Below are positions 46,636 through 55,191 of a DNA stretch of 64,000 bases, in pieces. The first letter of the stretch is position 1. Each line of letters opens with the position of its first letter. Both the position numbers and the translations under genes were made by a program. Under the pieces are notes generated by a model. That model was not told the DNA's origin. It ran no database searches and saw only the letters and a program-made list of their open reading frames with translations. The stretch is from Clostridium lundense DSM 17049 (GTDB lineage: Bacteria > Bacillota > Clostridia > Clostridiales > Clostridiaceae), in contig NZ_JHVC01000002.1 of the NCBI RefSeq assembly GCF_000619945.1, positions 124,001 to 188,000 of the forward strand, given 5' to 3'.

Positions 46636-47577
46636 ATGAATAAGGTGAAATTTATTTATAATCCATATTCAGGAGAAAATACAATAGCTTCAGATATAGA
46701 TACAGTTATTATGGTACATCAGAAATATGGGTATACCGTAGTACCTTATAGAATAAGTATGGAATATGATATGTCTATGGCTTTTCAGAATATAGATGAA
46801 AGTTATAAATATATTTTAATAGCTGGTGGAGATGGTACAGTAGATAATGCAGTTAACCATATGAAAAATTTGGGAATCAATATTCCAATAGCTATATTAC
46901 CTGCGGGAACTGCAAATGACTTTGCACGATTTATAGGCATGCCACAAGACATAAAACTGGCCTGTGAACAAATTTTAAATAGTGAACCTAAAAAGTTGGA
47001 TATTGGCAAAATAAATGATAAATATTTTTTAAATGTTGCAAGTACAGGGTTGTTTACGGACGTATCTCAAAGAACTGATGTTAACTTGAAAAATACTATA
47101 GGTAAGCTTGCTTATTATGTAAAAGGTATAGAGCAACTTCCGAGCTTTAGAAAACTAAAGATAAAAGTAACTTCAGAAGTTGAAAATTATGATGGAGATA
47201 TGTATTTAATGCTGGTCTTTAATGGTCAAACTGCAGGTAATTTTAAACTTGCATATAAAGCTGAAATTGATGATGGACTTTTAGATGTAATAATTATAAA
47301 GGCTGGAATGATAATAGATATAATACCTCTGTTTATAAAAATGTTAAGAGGGGAACATTTAGAAGATGTAAATGGACTCTTATATTTTAAAACAGATAAG
47401 TTACATATAGAATGCTTTGAAGATATTGTTACAGATATTGACGGAGAAAGAGGACCAGATTTTCCACTTACTATAGAGTGTGTAAAAGAAGGTATAGAAA
47501 TGTTAGGGGTAATGAATACAAAACAAATTCCTAAAAGTAAAATGGTAAAACTAATAAAATCAAAAAGTTTAAGATAA
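46636..47577 (+). CDS. DagK/YegS-family lipid kinase
   Basis: A 313-residue kinase of the diacylglycerol kinase catalytic superfamily, acting on membrane diacylglycerol or a related lipid. Motifs: IYNPYSGEN at the N-terminus, the nucleotide motif GGDGTVDNAVNHM, LPAGTANDFAR and VASTGLFTD. The C-terminal sandwich ends with DIDGERGPDFPLTIE. DagK recycles diacylglycerol; exact specificity cannot be read. The start follows GGAGAG. Confidence 0.93.
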   Translation: MNKVKFIYNPYSGENTIASDIDTVIMVHQKYGYTVVPYRISMEYDMSMAFQNIDESYKYILIAGGDGTVDNAVNHMKNLGINIPIAILPAGTANDFARFIGMPQDIKLACEQILNSEPKKLDIGKINDKYFLNVASTGLFTDVSQRTDVNLKNTIGKLAYYVKGIEQLPSFRKLKIKVTSEVENYDGDMYLMLVFNGQTAGNFKLAYKAEIDDGLLDVIIIKAGMIIDIIPLFIKMLRGEHLEDVNGLLYFKTDKLHIECFEDIVTDIDGERGPDFPLTIECVKEGIEMLGVMNTKQIPKSKMVKLIKSKSLR

Positions 47578-47608
47578 AAATCACTAAGTATAAACTTAGT
47601 GATTTCCT
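47578..47608. terminator. Terminator between the lipid kinase and YgiQ genes
   Basis: A 12-bp perfect stem (47578-47589 with 47594-47605), loop ATAA. It overlaps the last codons of the minus-strand gene. Confidence 0.8.
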
Positions 47609-49446
47609 TTATGTGACTTCTTTTTAAAAGTATTCTTTTTTCTTATATCTTTATAAGGAATTAAACAGTTTTTGCCTGTTCCAATCAAGTCTTCTCTTCC
47701 GCACTTCTCCAAAGCTTCCCTAACTAATTTATAGTTTTGAGGCATACCAAACTGAAGTAAGGCTCTTTGCATATTTTTTTCTTTTTGTTCTCTAGGTATA
47801 TATACAGAATTACCTGTTAAAGGGTTTATACCTGTATAGTACATAGCTGTAGAGAGACTGCCTGGAGTTGGGTAAAAGTCTTGAACTTGTTCTGGTGTAT
47901 AACCCATCTTTTTTATATATTCAGCTAATTCTACAGCAGCATTTAAGTCAGAACCAGGATGACTTGACATAAGATAAGGAACTAAGTACTGTTTTTTATT
48001 AATTTTTTTATTTATATTATGATACTTTTCTGCAAATTTATCATAAATATTCTTATTTGGTTTGCCCATTAGTTTCAATACTTTATTGCTTATATGTTCT
48101 GGAGCAACCTTTAATTGACCGCTTATATGGTACTTACATAACTCTTGAAAGAAGGTATCATTTTTGTCACACATTAAATAGTCAAATCTGATACCTGAAC
48201 GTATAAAAACCTTTTTAACATTTGGAAGAGATCTTATTTTTCTTAATATATTTAAGTATTCACTATGATCTGCTATTAAGTTTTTACAAGGTGATGGAAA
48301 CATACACTGTCTATCTTTACAAGTACCAACTTTTTCTTGAATTTTACAAGCTTTATGTCTAAAGTTAGCCGTAGGGCCACCTACATCATGGATATAACCT
48401 TTAAAGTCGTCTAAACTGGTTAATAGTTTAGCTTCTTCTATAATAGAGTCACCACTTCTATTTTGAATTATTCTCCCTTGATGGAATGTTAAAGCGCAGA
48501 AAGAACAAGAACCAAAACATCCTCTATGGCTAGTTATAGAAAATTTCACTTCCTGAATAGCAGGTATTCCACCTTTTGATTCATACATTGGATGATAAGT
48601 TCTAGTATAAGGTAGAGAATAGACTATATCCATTTCTTCCTGGGTAAGGGGAAGTTGGGGAGGATTTTGAACTACATATCTATCATTATGTTTTTGTATA
48701 ATACCTTTACCTCTTATAGGATCTTGTTCATAGTATTCTAATTTAAAGCTTTCAGCATAAGATTTTTTATTTTCCACACATTCTTCATAGGAGGGCACTT
48801 TAACATAGTCTTTCAAATTACTTATATCATTTGTTGAATATACAGTTCCTCTTAAATTAGTTATATTTGAAAATGTCATTCCATATTTTAATAAATCAGC
48901 AAGCTGGACAATTGTTTTTTCTCCCATACCATATATTAAAAGATCAGCTTTTGCATCTAGAAGTATACTTCTTCGTACTTTATTATCCCAATAGTCATAG
49001 TGAGCAAATCTTCTTAAACTACTTTCTATTCCACCTATTACTATAGGAACATCTTTATAGGCTTCTTTAACTTTGTTGGAGTATACTATTACAGCCCTAT
49101 CAGGTCTGTGACCTTCCTCTCCACCTGGAGAATATAAATCGTCATGTCTTCTCTTTTTTGCAGCAGTATAGTGATTTACCATGGAGTCTATGTTACCAGA
49201 GTTTACAAGAAACGCTAATTTTGGTTTTCCCAAAACTTTAAAGCTATTTACATCTTTCCAATCAGGTTGTGCTATAACTCCTACAGTATACCCTGCATCT
49301 TCTAATACTCTTGAAATTATTGCAGTACCAAAGGAGGGATGATCCACATAGGCGTCCCCAGTTACTAAAACAAAGTCTAATTGATCTATGCCTCTATCTT
49401 TTAAGTCTTTTTTATTTATAGGTAGAAAGTTCTTTTCTAATTTCAT
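47596..49446 (-). CDS. YgiQ-family radical SAM protein
   Basis: A 616-residue protein with an N-terminal domain of the YgiQ type (DAYVDHPSFGTAIISRVLEDAGY) and a radical SAM core with the cluster motif CFGSCSFCAL near residue 305. A second Cys group (CKDRQCMFPSPCKN) follows. The C-terminal part has PEHISNKVLKLMGKPNKN and QVQDFYPTPGSLSTAMYYT. The substrate is not established. The start ATG is 11 bases after GGAG. Confidence 0.93.
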   Translation of the reverse strand: MKLEKNFLPINKKDLKDRGIDQLDFVLVTGDAYVDHPSFGTAIISRVLEDAGYTVGVIAQPDWKDVNSFKVLGKPKLAFLVNSGNIDSMVNHYTAAKKRRHDDLYSPGGEEGHRPDRAVIVYSNKVKEAYKDVPIVIGGIESSLRRFAHYDYWDNKVRRSILLDAKADLLIYGMGEKTIVQLADLLKYGMTFSNITNLRGTVYSTNDISNLKDYVKVPSYEECVENKKSYAESFKLEYYEQDPIRGKGIIQKHNDRYVVQNPPQLPLTQEEMDIVYSLPYTRTYHPMYESKGGIPAIQEVKFSITSHRGCFGSCSFCALTFHQGRIIQNRSGDSIIEEAKLLTSLDDFKGYIHDVGGPTANFRHKACKIQEKVGTCKDRQCMFPSPCKNLIADHSEYLNILRKIRSLPNVKKVFIRSGIRFDYLMCDKNDTFFQELCKYHISGQLKVAPEHISNKVLKLMGKPNKNIYDKFAEKYHNINKKINKKQYLVPYLMSSHPGSDLNAAVELAEYIKKMGYTPEQVQDFYPTPGSLSTAMYYTGINPLTGNSVYIPREQKEKNMQRALLQFGMPQNYKLVREALEKCGREDLIGTGKNCLIPYKDIRKKNTFKKKSHKGNH

Positions 49447-49675
49447 TTATAATAAGTCTCCATTTCAATTATATTTTTACTTTATAATATTAGCATAAGT
49501 GAATAAAAAGGCAACATTAGTGAATAATTAATATTATTTTAATTGTAAAAATTATATTATACAATTTATTATTAAAAGAAAAACTTAAATATTGAATAAA
49601 ATTTGTAGCATTTTTAAAAAAGTTATAGATAAGATCATATAACAAAGAAATTTAAATAAATTTACTATTTTATAG

Positions 49676-49703
49676 TTGATTTTTCTCCCTTTAGTAATAT
49701 AAT
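49676..49703 (+). promoter_or_regulatory. Promoter of the M-box leader
   Basis: TTGATT (49676-49681) and TATAAT (49698-49703) with a 16-base spacer, about 30 bases upstream of the aptamer. Confidence 0.65.
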
Positions 49704-49732
49704 AATAGTGTAGAATAAAATTTAAAAAATTG

Positions 49733-49912
49733 TTATGGTTAGGTGAGGCTCCTATATAGATATACGCTGCTGCCCGGAAACATCGAGAGATGCCAATGGG
49801 TGAACAGGTATTACCGAATTAAGGTTTTACTTAATGTAGCTGGACTTTGATCTAAAGCTATATAGTGCTAAAACTCAACGAAAATTAACTGCGTTTAGTT
49901 TAGGGAGCCTTT
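49733..49912 (+). promoter_or_regulatory. Mg2+ riboswitch (M-box, ykoK leader)
   Basis: Hallmarks in order: GTTAGGTGAGGCTCCTATAT, ATACGCTGCTGCCCGGAAA, GATGCCAATGGGTGAACAG, AATGTAGCTGGA and CTATATAGTGCTAAAACTCAACG. The distal GGGAGCC can pair with GGCTCC at the 5' end or take part in the terminator. Mg2+ binding should terminate transcription. Confidence 0.97.
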
Positions 49913-49933
49913 TTAATGAGCTCTTTTTATTTT
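49902..49933 (+). terminator. M-box terminator
   Basis: GGGAGC (49903-49908) pairs with GCTCTT (49919-49924) and is followed by a long T-run. The stem is short and includes G-U pairs. Confidence 0.7.
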
Positions 49934-49984
49934 TTTATGGAAATAAATATAATTATTTAATTTGATTTTAGGTGGTGAAATTAG

Positions 49985-50065
49985 ATGGATTGTGGCCCTC
50001 GTGGTGGTCGGACAAATTTAAAAAATTTAATATTGAAAGCAGAGGGATACTTATTATTACTATAG
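49985..50065 (+). CDS. 26-codon leader ORF between the M-box and the MgtE-like gene
   Basis: ATG at 49985 lies seven bases after a strong AGGTGGTG site (49970-49977). The peptide begins MDCGPRGGRTNLKN and ends with four Leu before TAG. No homologue is known to me. Its codons 18-21 overlap a segment (50037-50049) that can pair with 50129-50141 just upstream of the next gene's ribosome site, which suggests that its translation affects that gene. It is too short for a confident call by coding statistics. Confidence 0.5.
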   Translation: MDCGPRGGRTNLKNLILKAEGYLLLL

Positions 50066-50130
50066 AAATCATATTAGGTTTTATAGATATATTTTCATAA
50101 AAAAGTGTTTTCTATTCACAATTGTAAATG

Positions 50131-50152
50131 TTCCTCTGCTTAGAAGGAGGAA
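50131..50152 (+). promoter_or_regulatory. Hairpin that hides the ribosome site of the MgtE-like gene
   Basis: TTCCTC (50131-50136) pairs with GAGGAA (50147-50152), which contains most of the AGGAGG site at 50145-50150; a U-G pair extends it to 7 bp. The 5' arm is the same segment that can pair with 50037-50049. Confidence 0.6.
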
Positions 50153-50157
50153 TATTT

Positions 50158-51423
50158 ATGAAAAGAGTAGCAAGTTTCTTCTTAAGCAAGGTGCTTTACA
50201 AAAAAGTATACGATGAATTTGGAGATAATATAGGAAAATTATGGGATGTATATGTCACTAAAGAAGATGGTATGCCAAGAGCCATAGGATATAAGTTGAA
50301 AAAAGATGGAGAAATGTTTAACTATGAATTTAAGAATATAAGCTTTTTTCAAGAGGATAGTGGCAAAATGTCTATAAAAGTAAAAGGTGTTCATGAAATA
50401 ATTCCTAGAACTTATTCATATCTTTTATCAAAGCATTTATTAGATAAACAAATTGTAGACATCAATGGTAAGAAGTTAGTTAGAGTTAATGACTTAAGAA
50501 TGGCAGAAATAGCTGGAGAATTAAAGGTAATAGCTGTAGATACGGGTATAATGGCATTAGGTAGAAGATTAGGAATAGAATCATTGGTAATTAATGTTTA
50601 TAAGTTTTTAAGTAAAAAGCCTAAGGATAGTTTGATAATGTGGGATAGTGTAGAATCTCTGGAAATGATGAGTGATAGTTTAAAGTTATCTGTACCTTAT
50701 CAAAAATTGTCTAAGCTTCATCCAGCAGATTTAGCAGATATATTAGAAAAAATGGATACTAAATATAGAAAGAAAATCTTTGAAAGTATTGATGAAGATC
50801 TAGCAGCTAATATATTGGAAGAAATTGAACCTGAAATACAGGCAGATATATTAGAAAATTTAAGTCAATCAAAAAGAACGGAAGTTTTAGACAGTATGCC
50901 TAATGATGAGATTGCAGACATATTGGATGAGGTTGATGAGGAAACAGCAGAAAAGATTCTTTTAACTATGGAAAAAGAAGATGCAGAGGAAGTTAGAAGT
51001 CTTATGATGTATGAAGAAGAGGTTGCAGGTAGTATAATGAATAAGGATTTTATATCTTTTAGTATAAATATAACTGTTGAAGAAACTATAGAACTTTTAA
51101 GGGATATAAAACCAGATGATGAAGTAATGCATTATATATATATCGTAGATGATGGAGAAAGACTGAAGGGAGTAGTATCTCTTAGAGATCTAATTATATC
51201 TTCTCCAGATAAGAAACTACTAGATATAATGAATAAAGATTTAACTAGTATTAGGGATAGCCAAATTATAGATGATGCAGTAGAGCTTGCAATTAAATAT
51301 GATCTTTTATCTATACCTGTGGTAAATGATGATAATAAACTATGTGGTATAGTTGTTATAAATGACATTGTAGAAGACATTTTAGCTCCAACTTGGAGAA
51401 AAAGATTTAAAAAAGCAGTGTAG
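50158..51423 (+). CDS. Soluble MgtE-N/CBS magnesium-sensor-like protein without transport domain
   Basis: A 421-residue cytoplasmic protein. Residues about 1-150 are PRC-barrel-like (two repeats such as VYDEFGDNIGKLWDVYV and KLVRVNDLRM). About 190-290 match the MgtE N domain superhelix (LHPADLADILEKMD, LEEIEPEIQADILENL, MPNDEIADILDEVD). About 300-415 are two CBS domains. The five-helix MgtE channel domain is absent, and the next gene is sleB. It is under an M-box, so it responds to Mg2+. The ATG at 50158 follows AGGAGG by seven bases; the frame extends upstream without a site. Confidence 0.9.
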   Translation: MKRVASFFLSKVLYKKVYDEFGDNIGKLWDVYVTKEDGMPRAIGYKLKKDGEMFNYEFKNISFFQEDSGKMSIKVKGVHEIIPRTYSYLLSKHLLDKQIVDINGKKLVRVNDLRMAEIAGELKVIAVDTGIMALGRRLGIESLVINVYKFLSKKPKDSLIMWDSVESLEMMSDSLKLSVPYQKLSKLHPADLADILEKMDTKYRKKIFESIDEDLAANILEEIEPEIQADILENLSQSKRTEVLDSMPNDEIADILDEVDEETAEKILLTMEKEDAEEVRSLMMYEEEVAGSIMNKDFISFSINITVEETIELLRDIKPDDEVMHYIYIVDDGERLKGVVSLRDLIISSPDKKLLDIMNKDLTSIRDSQIIDDAVELAIKYDLLSIPVVNDDNKLCGIVVINDIVEDILAPTWRKRFKKAV

Positions 51424-51439
51424 ATTTGATGAATATTTG

Positions 51440-51487
51440 TGTCACATGAGAAATGTAAGAGTTTTTCATGTGACATATTTTTTTTAT
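51440..51487 (+). terminator. Terminator after the MgtE-like gene
   Basis: TGTCACATGAGAAA (51440-51453) pairs with 51462-51475 in a stem of 13-14 bp, followed by ATTTTTTTT. Confidence 0.88.
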
Positions 51488-51557
51488 GTATTTTTTTTCT
51501 TATCTTAGGTAAAAATAAGGGCGTATACATCATTAATTGACTGAGGAGTGTATTAAC

Positions 51558-52265
51558 ATGAAAAAACAATTTTCACTAAGAAAAGTTGTACTCTATATGA
51601 TGATAGCACTTATAACGTATTTCAGCCTGTACATATATTTTGCTCCTTATAATTATGCAGTAAATGTTGCTACTTACTACTATGGATCTAGAGGAGGAAC
51701 AGTATATGAAATACAAAAGAGGCTTAAGAATTGGGGGTATTATGATGGAGGTATAGATGGCATATATGGCTATGGAACCTATACTGCGGTTAGAAAGTTT
51801 CAATCTTATAATGGCCTGGCTGTAGATGGAATAGTTGGAAACCGAACATTAGAAGCTTTAGGCATATATGAGGGTCCTACTAATGCAGGAAATAATAATA
51901 ATTATAATACCAACAATCAAGATGTAAATTTACTGGCTAGGCTTATAAATGGAGAAGCGAGAGGGGAGCCATATGAAGGGCAAGTAGCGGTTGGTGCTGT
52001 GGTACTTAATAGAACAAGGGATTCAAGATTTCCAAGTACTATAGCGGGTGTTATATATCAGCCAGGAGCTTTTACTGCAGTAGACGATGGACAGATAAAT
52101 GCTCCATTAGAGCAAACTAGTGTAAAGGCAGCAATAGACGCTTTAAATGGATGGGATCCGTCTAGTGGAGCAGTATATTATTTTAATCCTGCTACAGCAA
52201 CTAGTGCTTGGATATGGTCAAGACCATTAATAAAAGTTATTGGAAAGCACAGATTTTGTAAGTAA
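51558..52265 (+). CDS. sleB: Spore cortex-lytic enzyme SleB-type hydrolase
   Basis: A 235-residue exported protein that degrades the spore cortex during germination. Residues 8-28 form a signal or anchor, 40-105 are a peptidoglycan-binding domain (VYEIQKRLKNWGYYDGGIDG, YTAVRKFQSYNGLAVDG), and 125-235 are the catalytic domain (LLARLINGEARGEPYEGQVAVGAVVLNR) with the Glu in GEARGE as likely catalytic residue. The ATG at 51558 follows GAGGAGTG. No ypeB follows directly. The gene ends just before the Cys T-box promoter. Confidence 0.9.
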   Translation: MKKQFSLRKVVLYMMIALITYFSLYIYFAPYNYAVNVATYYYGSRGGTVYEIQKRLKNWGYYDGGIDGIYGYGTYTAVRKFQSYNGLAVDGIVGNRTLEALGIYEGPTNAGNNNNYNTNNQDVNLLARLINGEARGEPYEGQVAVGAVVLNRTRDSRFPSTIAGVIYQPGAFTAVDDGQINAPLEQTSVKAAIDALNGWDPSSGAVYYFNPATATSAWIWSRPLIKVIGKHRFCK

Positions 52266-52270
52266 GAGGG

Positions 52271-52298
52271 TTGACAAATTTAAAAAATTGAATATAAT
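52271..52298 (+). promoter_or_regulatory. Promoter of the cysK T-box leader
   Basis: TTGACA (52271-52276) and TATAAT (52293-52298) with a 16-base spacer, close to consensus. Confidence 0.85.
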
Positions 52299-52334
52299 AA
52301 GAATATAGAAATCATACCAAATTAGTCTGAAATA

Positions 52335-52585
52335 CATTGAAAGAGGAAAGTAACATATATGAAATATACAGAGAAGGAATCTAATATGCTGAGAAGGTTC
52401 CTATAGGGAATTTATGTGAAGTGCCCTCTGGAGTAGTGCACCGAATTAAGTAGGCTGCATCGGTATCACCCGTTATAGTGATAGAGCATTGAGTTGTGCT
52501 TGAAATTCAGTTCAACACCGTATTTTGGTAGAGTGGAACAGCGAAGTTATAACTTCGTCTCTATACTGTAGAGGCGAAGTTTTTT
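52335..52585 (+). promoter_or_regulatory. T-box leader of cysK-cysE (Cys)
   Basis: The antiterminator core reads AGAGTGGAACAGCGAAG (52529-52545), then ACTTCGTCTCT, giving the T-box fold with bulge TGGAACA. The bulge TGGA would pair with the UCCA end of tRNA-Cys, whose discriminator is U. A TGC at 52456-52458 is the likely specifier. The core ACAGCG differs from the usual ACCGCG. Uncharged tRNA-Cys should turn on cysteine synthesis. Confidence 0.85.
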
Positions 52586-52587
52586 GT
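52551..52587 (+). terminator. T-box terminator of cysK
   Basis: A 13-bp stem (52551-52563 with 52569-52581) followed by a T-run. Its 5' arm is shared with the antiterminator. Confidence 0.92.
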
Positions 52588-52619
52588 ATAAAAAATTATA
52601 TTTTAGGGGGAATTTTATA

Positions 52620-53531
52620 ATGATATACAACAATGCAATAGAGATGATAGGTAATACTCCAATTATAAAATTAAATAATATTGTAAGTGAAGATATGGCA
52701 GAAATTTATGTAAAATTAGAAAAATTCAATCCAGGTGGAAGTATAAAAGATAGGGCTGCTTTAGGAATGATAGAAAAAGCTGAAATGTTAGGTTTGTTAA
52801 ATCCCGGAGATACTATTGTAGAGCCAACTAGTGGTAATACAGGCATAGGACTAGCTATGGTTGGAAGGCTTAAAGGATATAAAGTTATTATTGTTATGCC
52901 AGATAGTATGAGTATGGAAAGAAGAAATATTTTAAAAGCCTACGGGGCAGAATTAGTACTTACTGAAGGAAAATATGGAATGAAAGGTGCCATAGATAAA
53001 GCAGAAGAAATAGCTGATGGCAAGAAGGGGTTTTATATACCACAACAATTTGATAATGAAGCAAATCCAGAAAAACATTATAAAACCACTGCAGAAGAGA
53101 TTATTAAAGATATTCCAGATTTAGATATATTTTTAGCTTCTGTAGGTACAGGGGGAACTCTTATAGGAATAGGAAAAAGATTAAAAGAAATAAAGAAAGA
53201 TATAAAAGTAATAGCAGTAGAACCTGCTAAATCACCATTATTATCTGGTGGAGAAGCTGGACCTCATGGTATACAAGGAATAGGAGCTAATTTTATACCA
53301 ACTATATATAAGAAAGAAATAGTTGATAAAATAATAACAGTTTCAGATGAAGAATCTTTTAAATACGCAAAACTTATGGGAAGAGAAGAAGGGATATTAG
53401 TAGGAATATCATCTGGAGCAAATATAGCAGTAGCTATAGAGCTAGCTAAAAAACTAGGAAAAGGAAAGAAAATTGTAACTGTTGCTGCAGATGGAGGAGA
53501 AAAATATTTGTCTACAGGAATATATGAATAA
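52620..53531 (+). CDS. cysK: Cysteine synthase (O-acetylserine sulfhydrylase)
   Basis: CysK makes cysteine from O-acetylserine and sulfide. The 303 residues carry the PLP Lys in GGSIKDRAAL near residue 42, the phosphate-binding loop PTSGNTGIGLA and GTGGTLIGIGKRL. The ATG at 52620 follows AGGGGGAA; the open frame upstream has no site. It is directly followed by cysE, the enzyme that makes its substrate, and both are under the Cys T-box. Confidence 0.97.
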   Translation: MIYNNAIEMIGNTPIIKLNNIVSEDMAEIYVKLEKFNPGGSIKDRAALGMIEKAEMLGLLNPGDTIVEPTSGNTGIGLAMVGRLKGYKVIIVMPDSMSMERRNILKAYGAELVLTEGKYGMKGAIDKAEEIADGKKGFYIPQQFDNEANPEKHYKTTAEEIIKDIPDLDIFLASVGTGGTLIGIGKRLKEIKKDIKVIAVEPAKSPLLSGGEAGPHGIQGIGANFIPTIYKKEIVDKIITVSDEESFKYAKLMGREEGILVGISSGANIAVAIELAKKLGKGKKIVTVAADGGEKYLSTGIYE

Positions 53532-53587
53532 TTAAAAGATATATACAGAGATATTAATTATTTAATAAAGTAAAAATGGAGGGTAAC

Positions 53588-54157
53588 ATGTTTAAAAATT
53601 TAAAATATGATATAGATAATGTAATGAAGAATGATCCCGCAGCAAGAAATGGACTAGAAGTTTTTTTACTATATCCTTGTATTCATGCAATAATAAATCA
53701 TAGAATAGCACATTTTTTCTATAAAGCGAAGATGTATTTTATAGCTAGACTTATATCTCAAACGTCTAGACACTTTACTGGTATAGAGATACACCCAGGA
53801 GCAAAAATAGGAAAAGGTTTATTTATAGATCATGGCATGGGTGTTGTTATAGGAGAAACAGCTGAAGTAGGAGATAATGTAACTATGTATCATGGAGTAA
53901 CTTTAGGTGGAACAGGGAAAAATAAGGGAAAGAGGCATCCGACTGTAGGTAATAATGTGATAATAGGAAGTGGAGCTAAAGTATTAGGGCCAATAAACCT
54001 TGGAGATAATGTTAAAATAGGTGCTAATGCTGTAGTGTTAAAGGATATACCTGCTAATTCTACAGCGGTAGGTATACCTGCTCAAGTGGTTAAAAGTAAT
54101 AATAATGAAGTAATAATAGATATGGAACATTATAGAAATACTGCAAAAGGGTTTTAA
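53588..54157 (+). CDS. cysE: Serine O-acetyltransferase
   Basis: CysE acetylates serine for cysteine synthesis. The 189 residues have an N-terminal helical part and the left-handed hexapeptide repeats (IHPGAKIGKGLFIDHGMGVVIGE, GVTLGGTGK). His of the FIDHGMGVV segment is the likely catalytic residue. The ATG at 53588 is chosen from the GGAGGG site, which lies inside an upstream in-frame extension. It is 56 bases from cysK. Confidence 0.95.
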   Translation: MFKNLKYDIDNVMKNDPAARNGLEVFLLYPCIHAIINHRIAHFFYKAKMYFIARLISQTSRHFTGIEIHPGAKIGKGLFIDHGMGVVIGETAEVGDNVTMYHGVTLGGTGKNKGKRHPTVGNNVIIGSGAKVLGPINLGDNVKIGANAVVLKDIPANSTAVGIPAQVVKSNNNEVIIDMEHYRNTAKGF

Positions 54158-54169
54158 TGGAGTGAAAAT

Positions 54170-55153
54170 ATGAGCAATAAACAGAAGATAATTCAATATT
54201 GTTGTAATGTGTTAGGTTTAGATACGGTAGGCTTTACTTCTTGCAGAAAGTTTAAGGAGTTAGAGAAGTTCCTTTCTTTAAGAAAAGATAAAGGATATGA
54301 AAATGAGTTTGAGGAAAAGGATATCCTAAAGAGAATAAATCCTAATATTTATATGGAAGAAGGAAAGGCAATAATATCTATTGCCTTTCCTTATATATTT
54401 AATAAAAACTTTAATAATAAGATTTGTTTTTCTAAGTATACTATGGGTAGAGACTATCATATAGTGGTTGCTGAGTATTTAAAAAAATTGTGTGCTTTTA
54501 TAGAATCATTAGGAGGAAAAGCTAAGTACCTTGTAGATAGTAATACTTTGCCTGAAAGATATATAGCGAAGTTATGTGGAATAGGATTTATAGGAAAAAA
54601 CAATATGATCATAACTAAAAAATATGGTTCTTATGTATTTTTGGGAGAGATAATTACTGATTTAGAATTAGATGAAGATGAGCCTTTAATGTGCCAATGC
54701 GGAGAATGCGAATTATGTTTAAAAGCATGTCCAGCAGGGTCTATAGGGGAAGATATAAATAATCCTAATGTATGCTTATCCTATGTAACGCAAAAGAAGG
54801 AAATAGAAGATATATGGTTTGACAAATTACAAGGAAGAATTTTTGGATGCGATAATTGTCAAAAAGTTTGTCCTTACAATAAAGAGATAGATTTTTCTGG
54901 AATTGAAGAATTTAAACCTTTTGTATTTATGGAGAATCCAAATATAGAAGAGATAATTAATATGAATAATAGGATTTTTAAGGATAAGTATGCACTAACA
55001 TCCAGCGGGTGGAGAGGGAAAAATATACTTATAAGAAATGCTTTGATAAGTTCATTTGCAAAAGGCGAAATCCATACAATTACTATAAAGGAGTTTAGTT
55101 CACCTTATGTAAAAGATTATTATGGTAGACTTTTACGGTTCTACAAATTATAA
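54170..55153 (+). CDS. queG: QueG-like epoxyqueuosine reductase family iron-sulfur protein
   Basis: A 327-residue protein with the cobalamin-dependent reductase plan of QueG: a front domain including YTMGRDYH, followed by two [4Fe-4S] motifs (CQCGECELCLKACP and CDNCQKVCPYN). QueG catalyses the last step of queuosine synthesis in tRNA. The HEAT-like C-terminal tail of longer forms is short. Reductive-dehalogenase-like relatives share the plan, so the call is by motif. The start follows TGGAGTGA, 12 bases after cysE. Confidence 0.82.
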   Translation: MSNKQKIIQYCCNVLGLDTVGFTSCRKFKELEKFLSLRKDKGYENEFEEKDILKRINPNIYMEEGKAIISIAFPYIFNKNFNNKICFSKYTMGRDYHIVVAEYLKKLCAFIESLGGKAKYLVDSNTLPERYIAKLCGIGFIGKNNMIITKKYGSYVFLGEIITDLELDEDEPLMCQCGECELCLKACPAGSIGEDINNPNVCLSYVTQKKEIEDIWFDKLQGRIFGCDNCQKVCPYNKEIDFSGIEEFKPFVFMENPNIEEIINMNNRIFKDKYALTSSGWRGKNILIRNALISSFAKGEIHTITIKEFSSPYVKDYYGRLLRFYKL

Positions 55154-55191
55154 TTTAAGTATATATTGTTTTATGAAAGGTGGAGCGGTTT

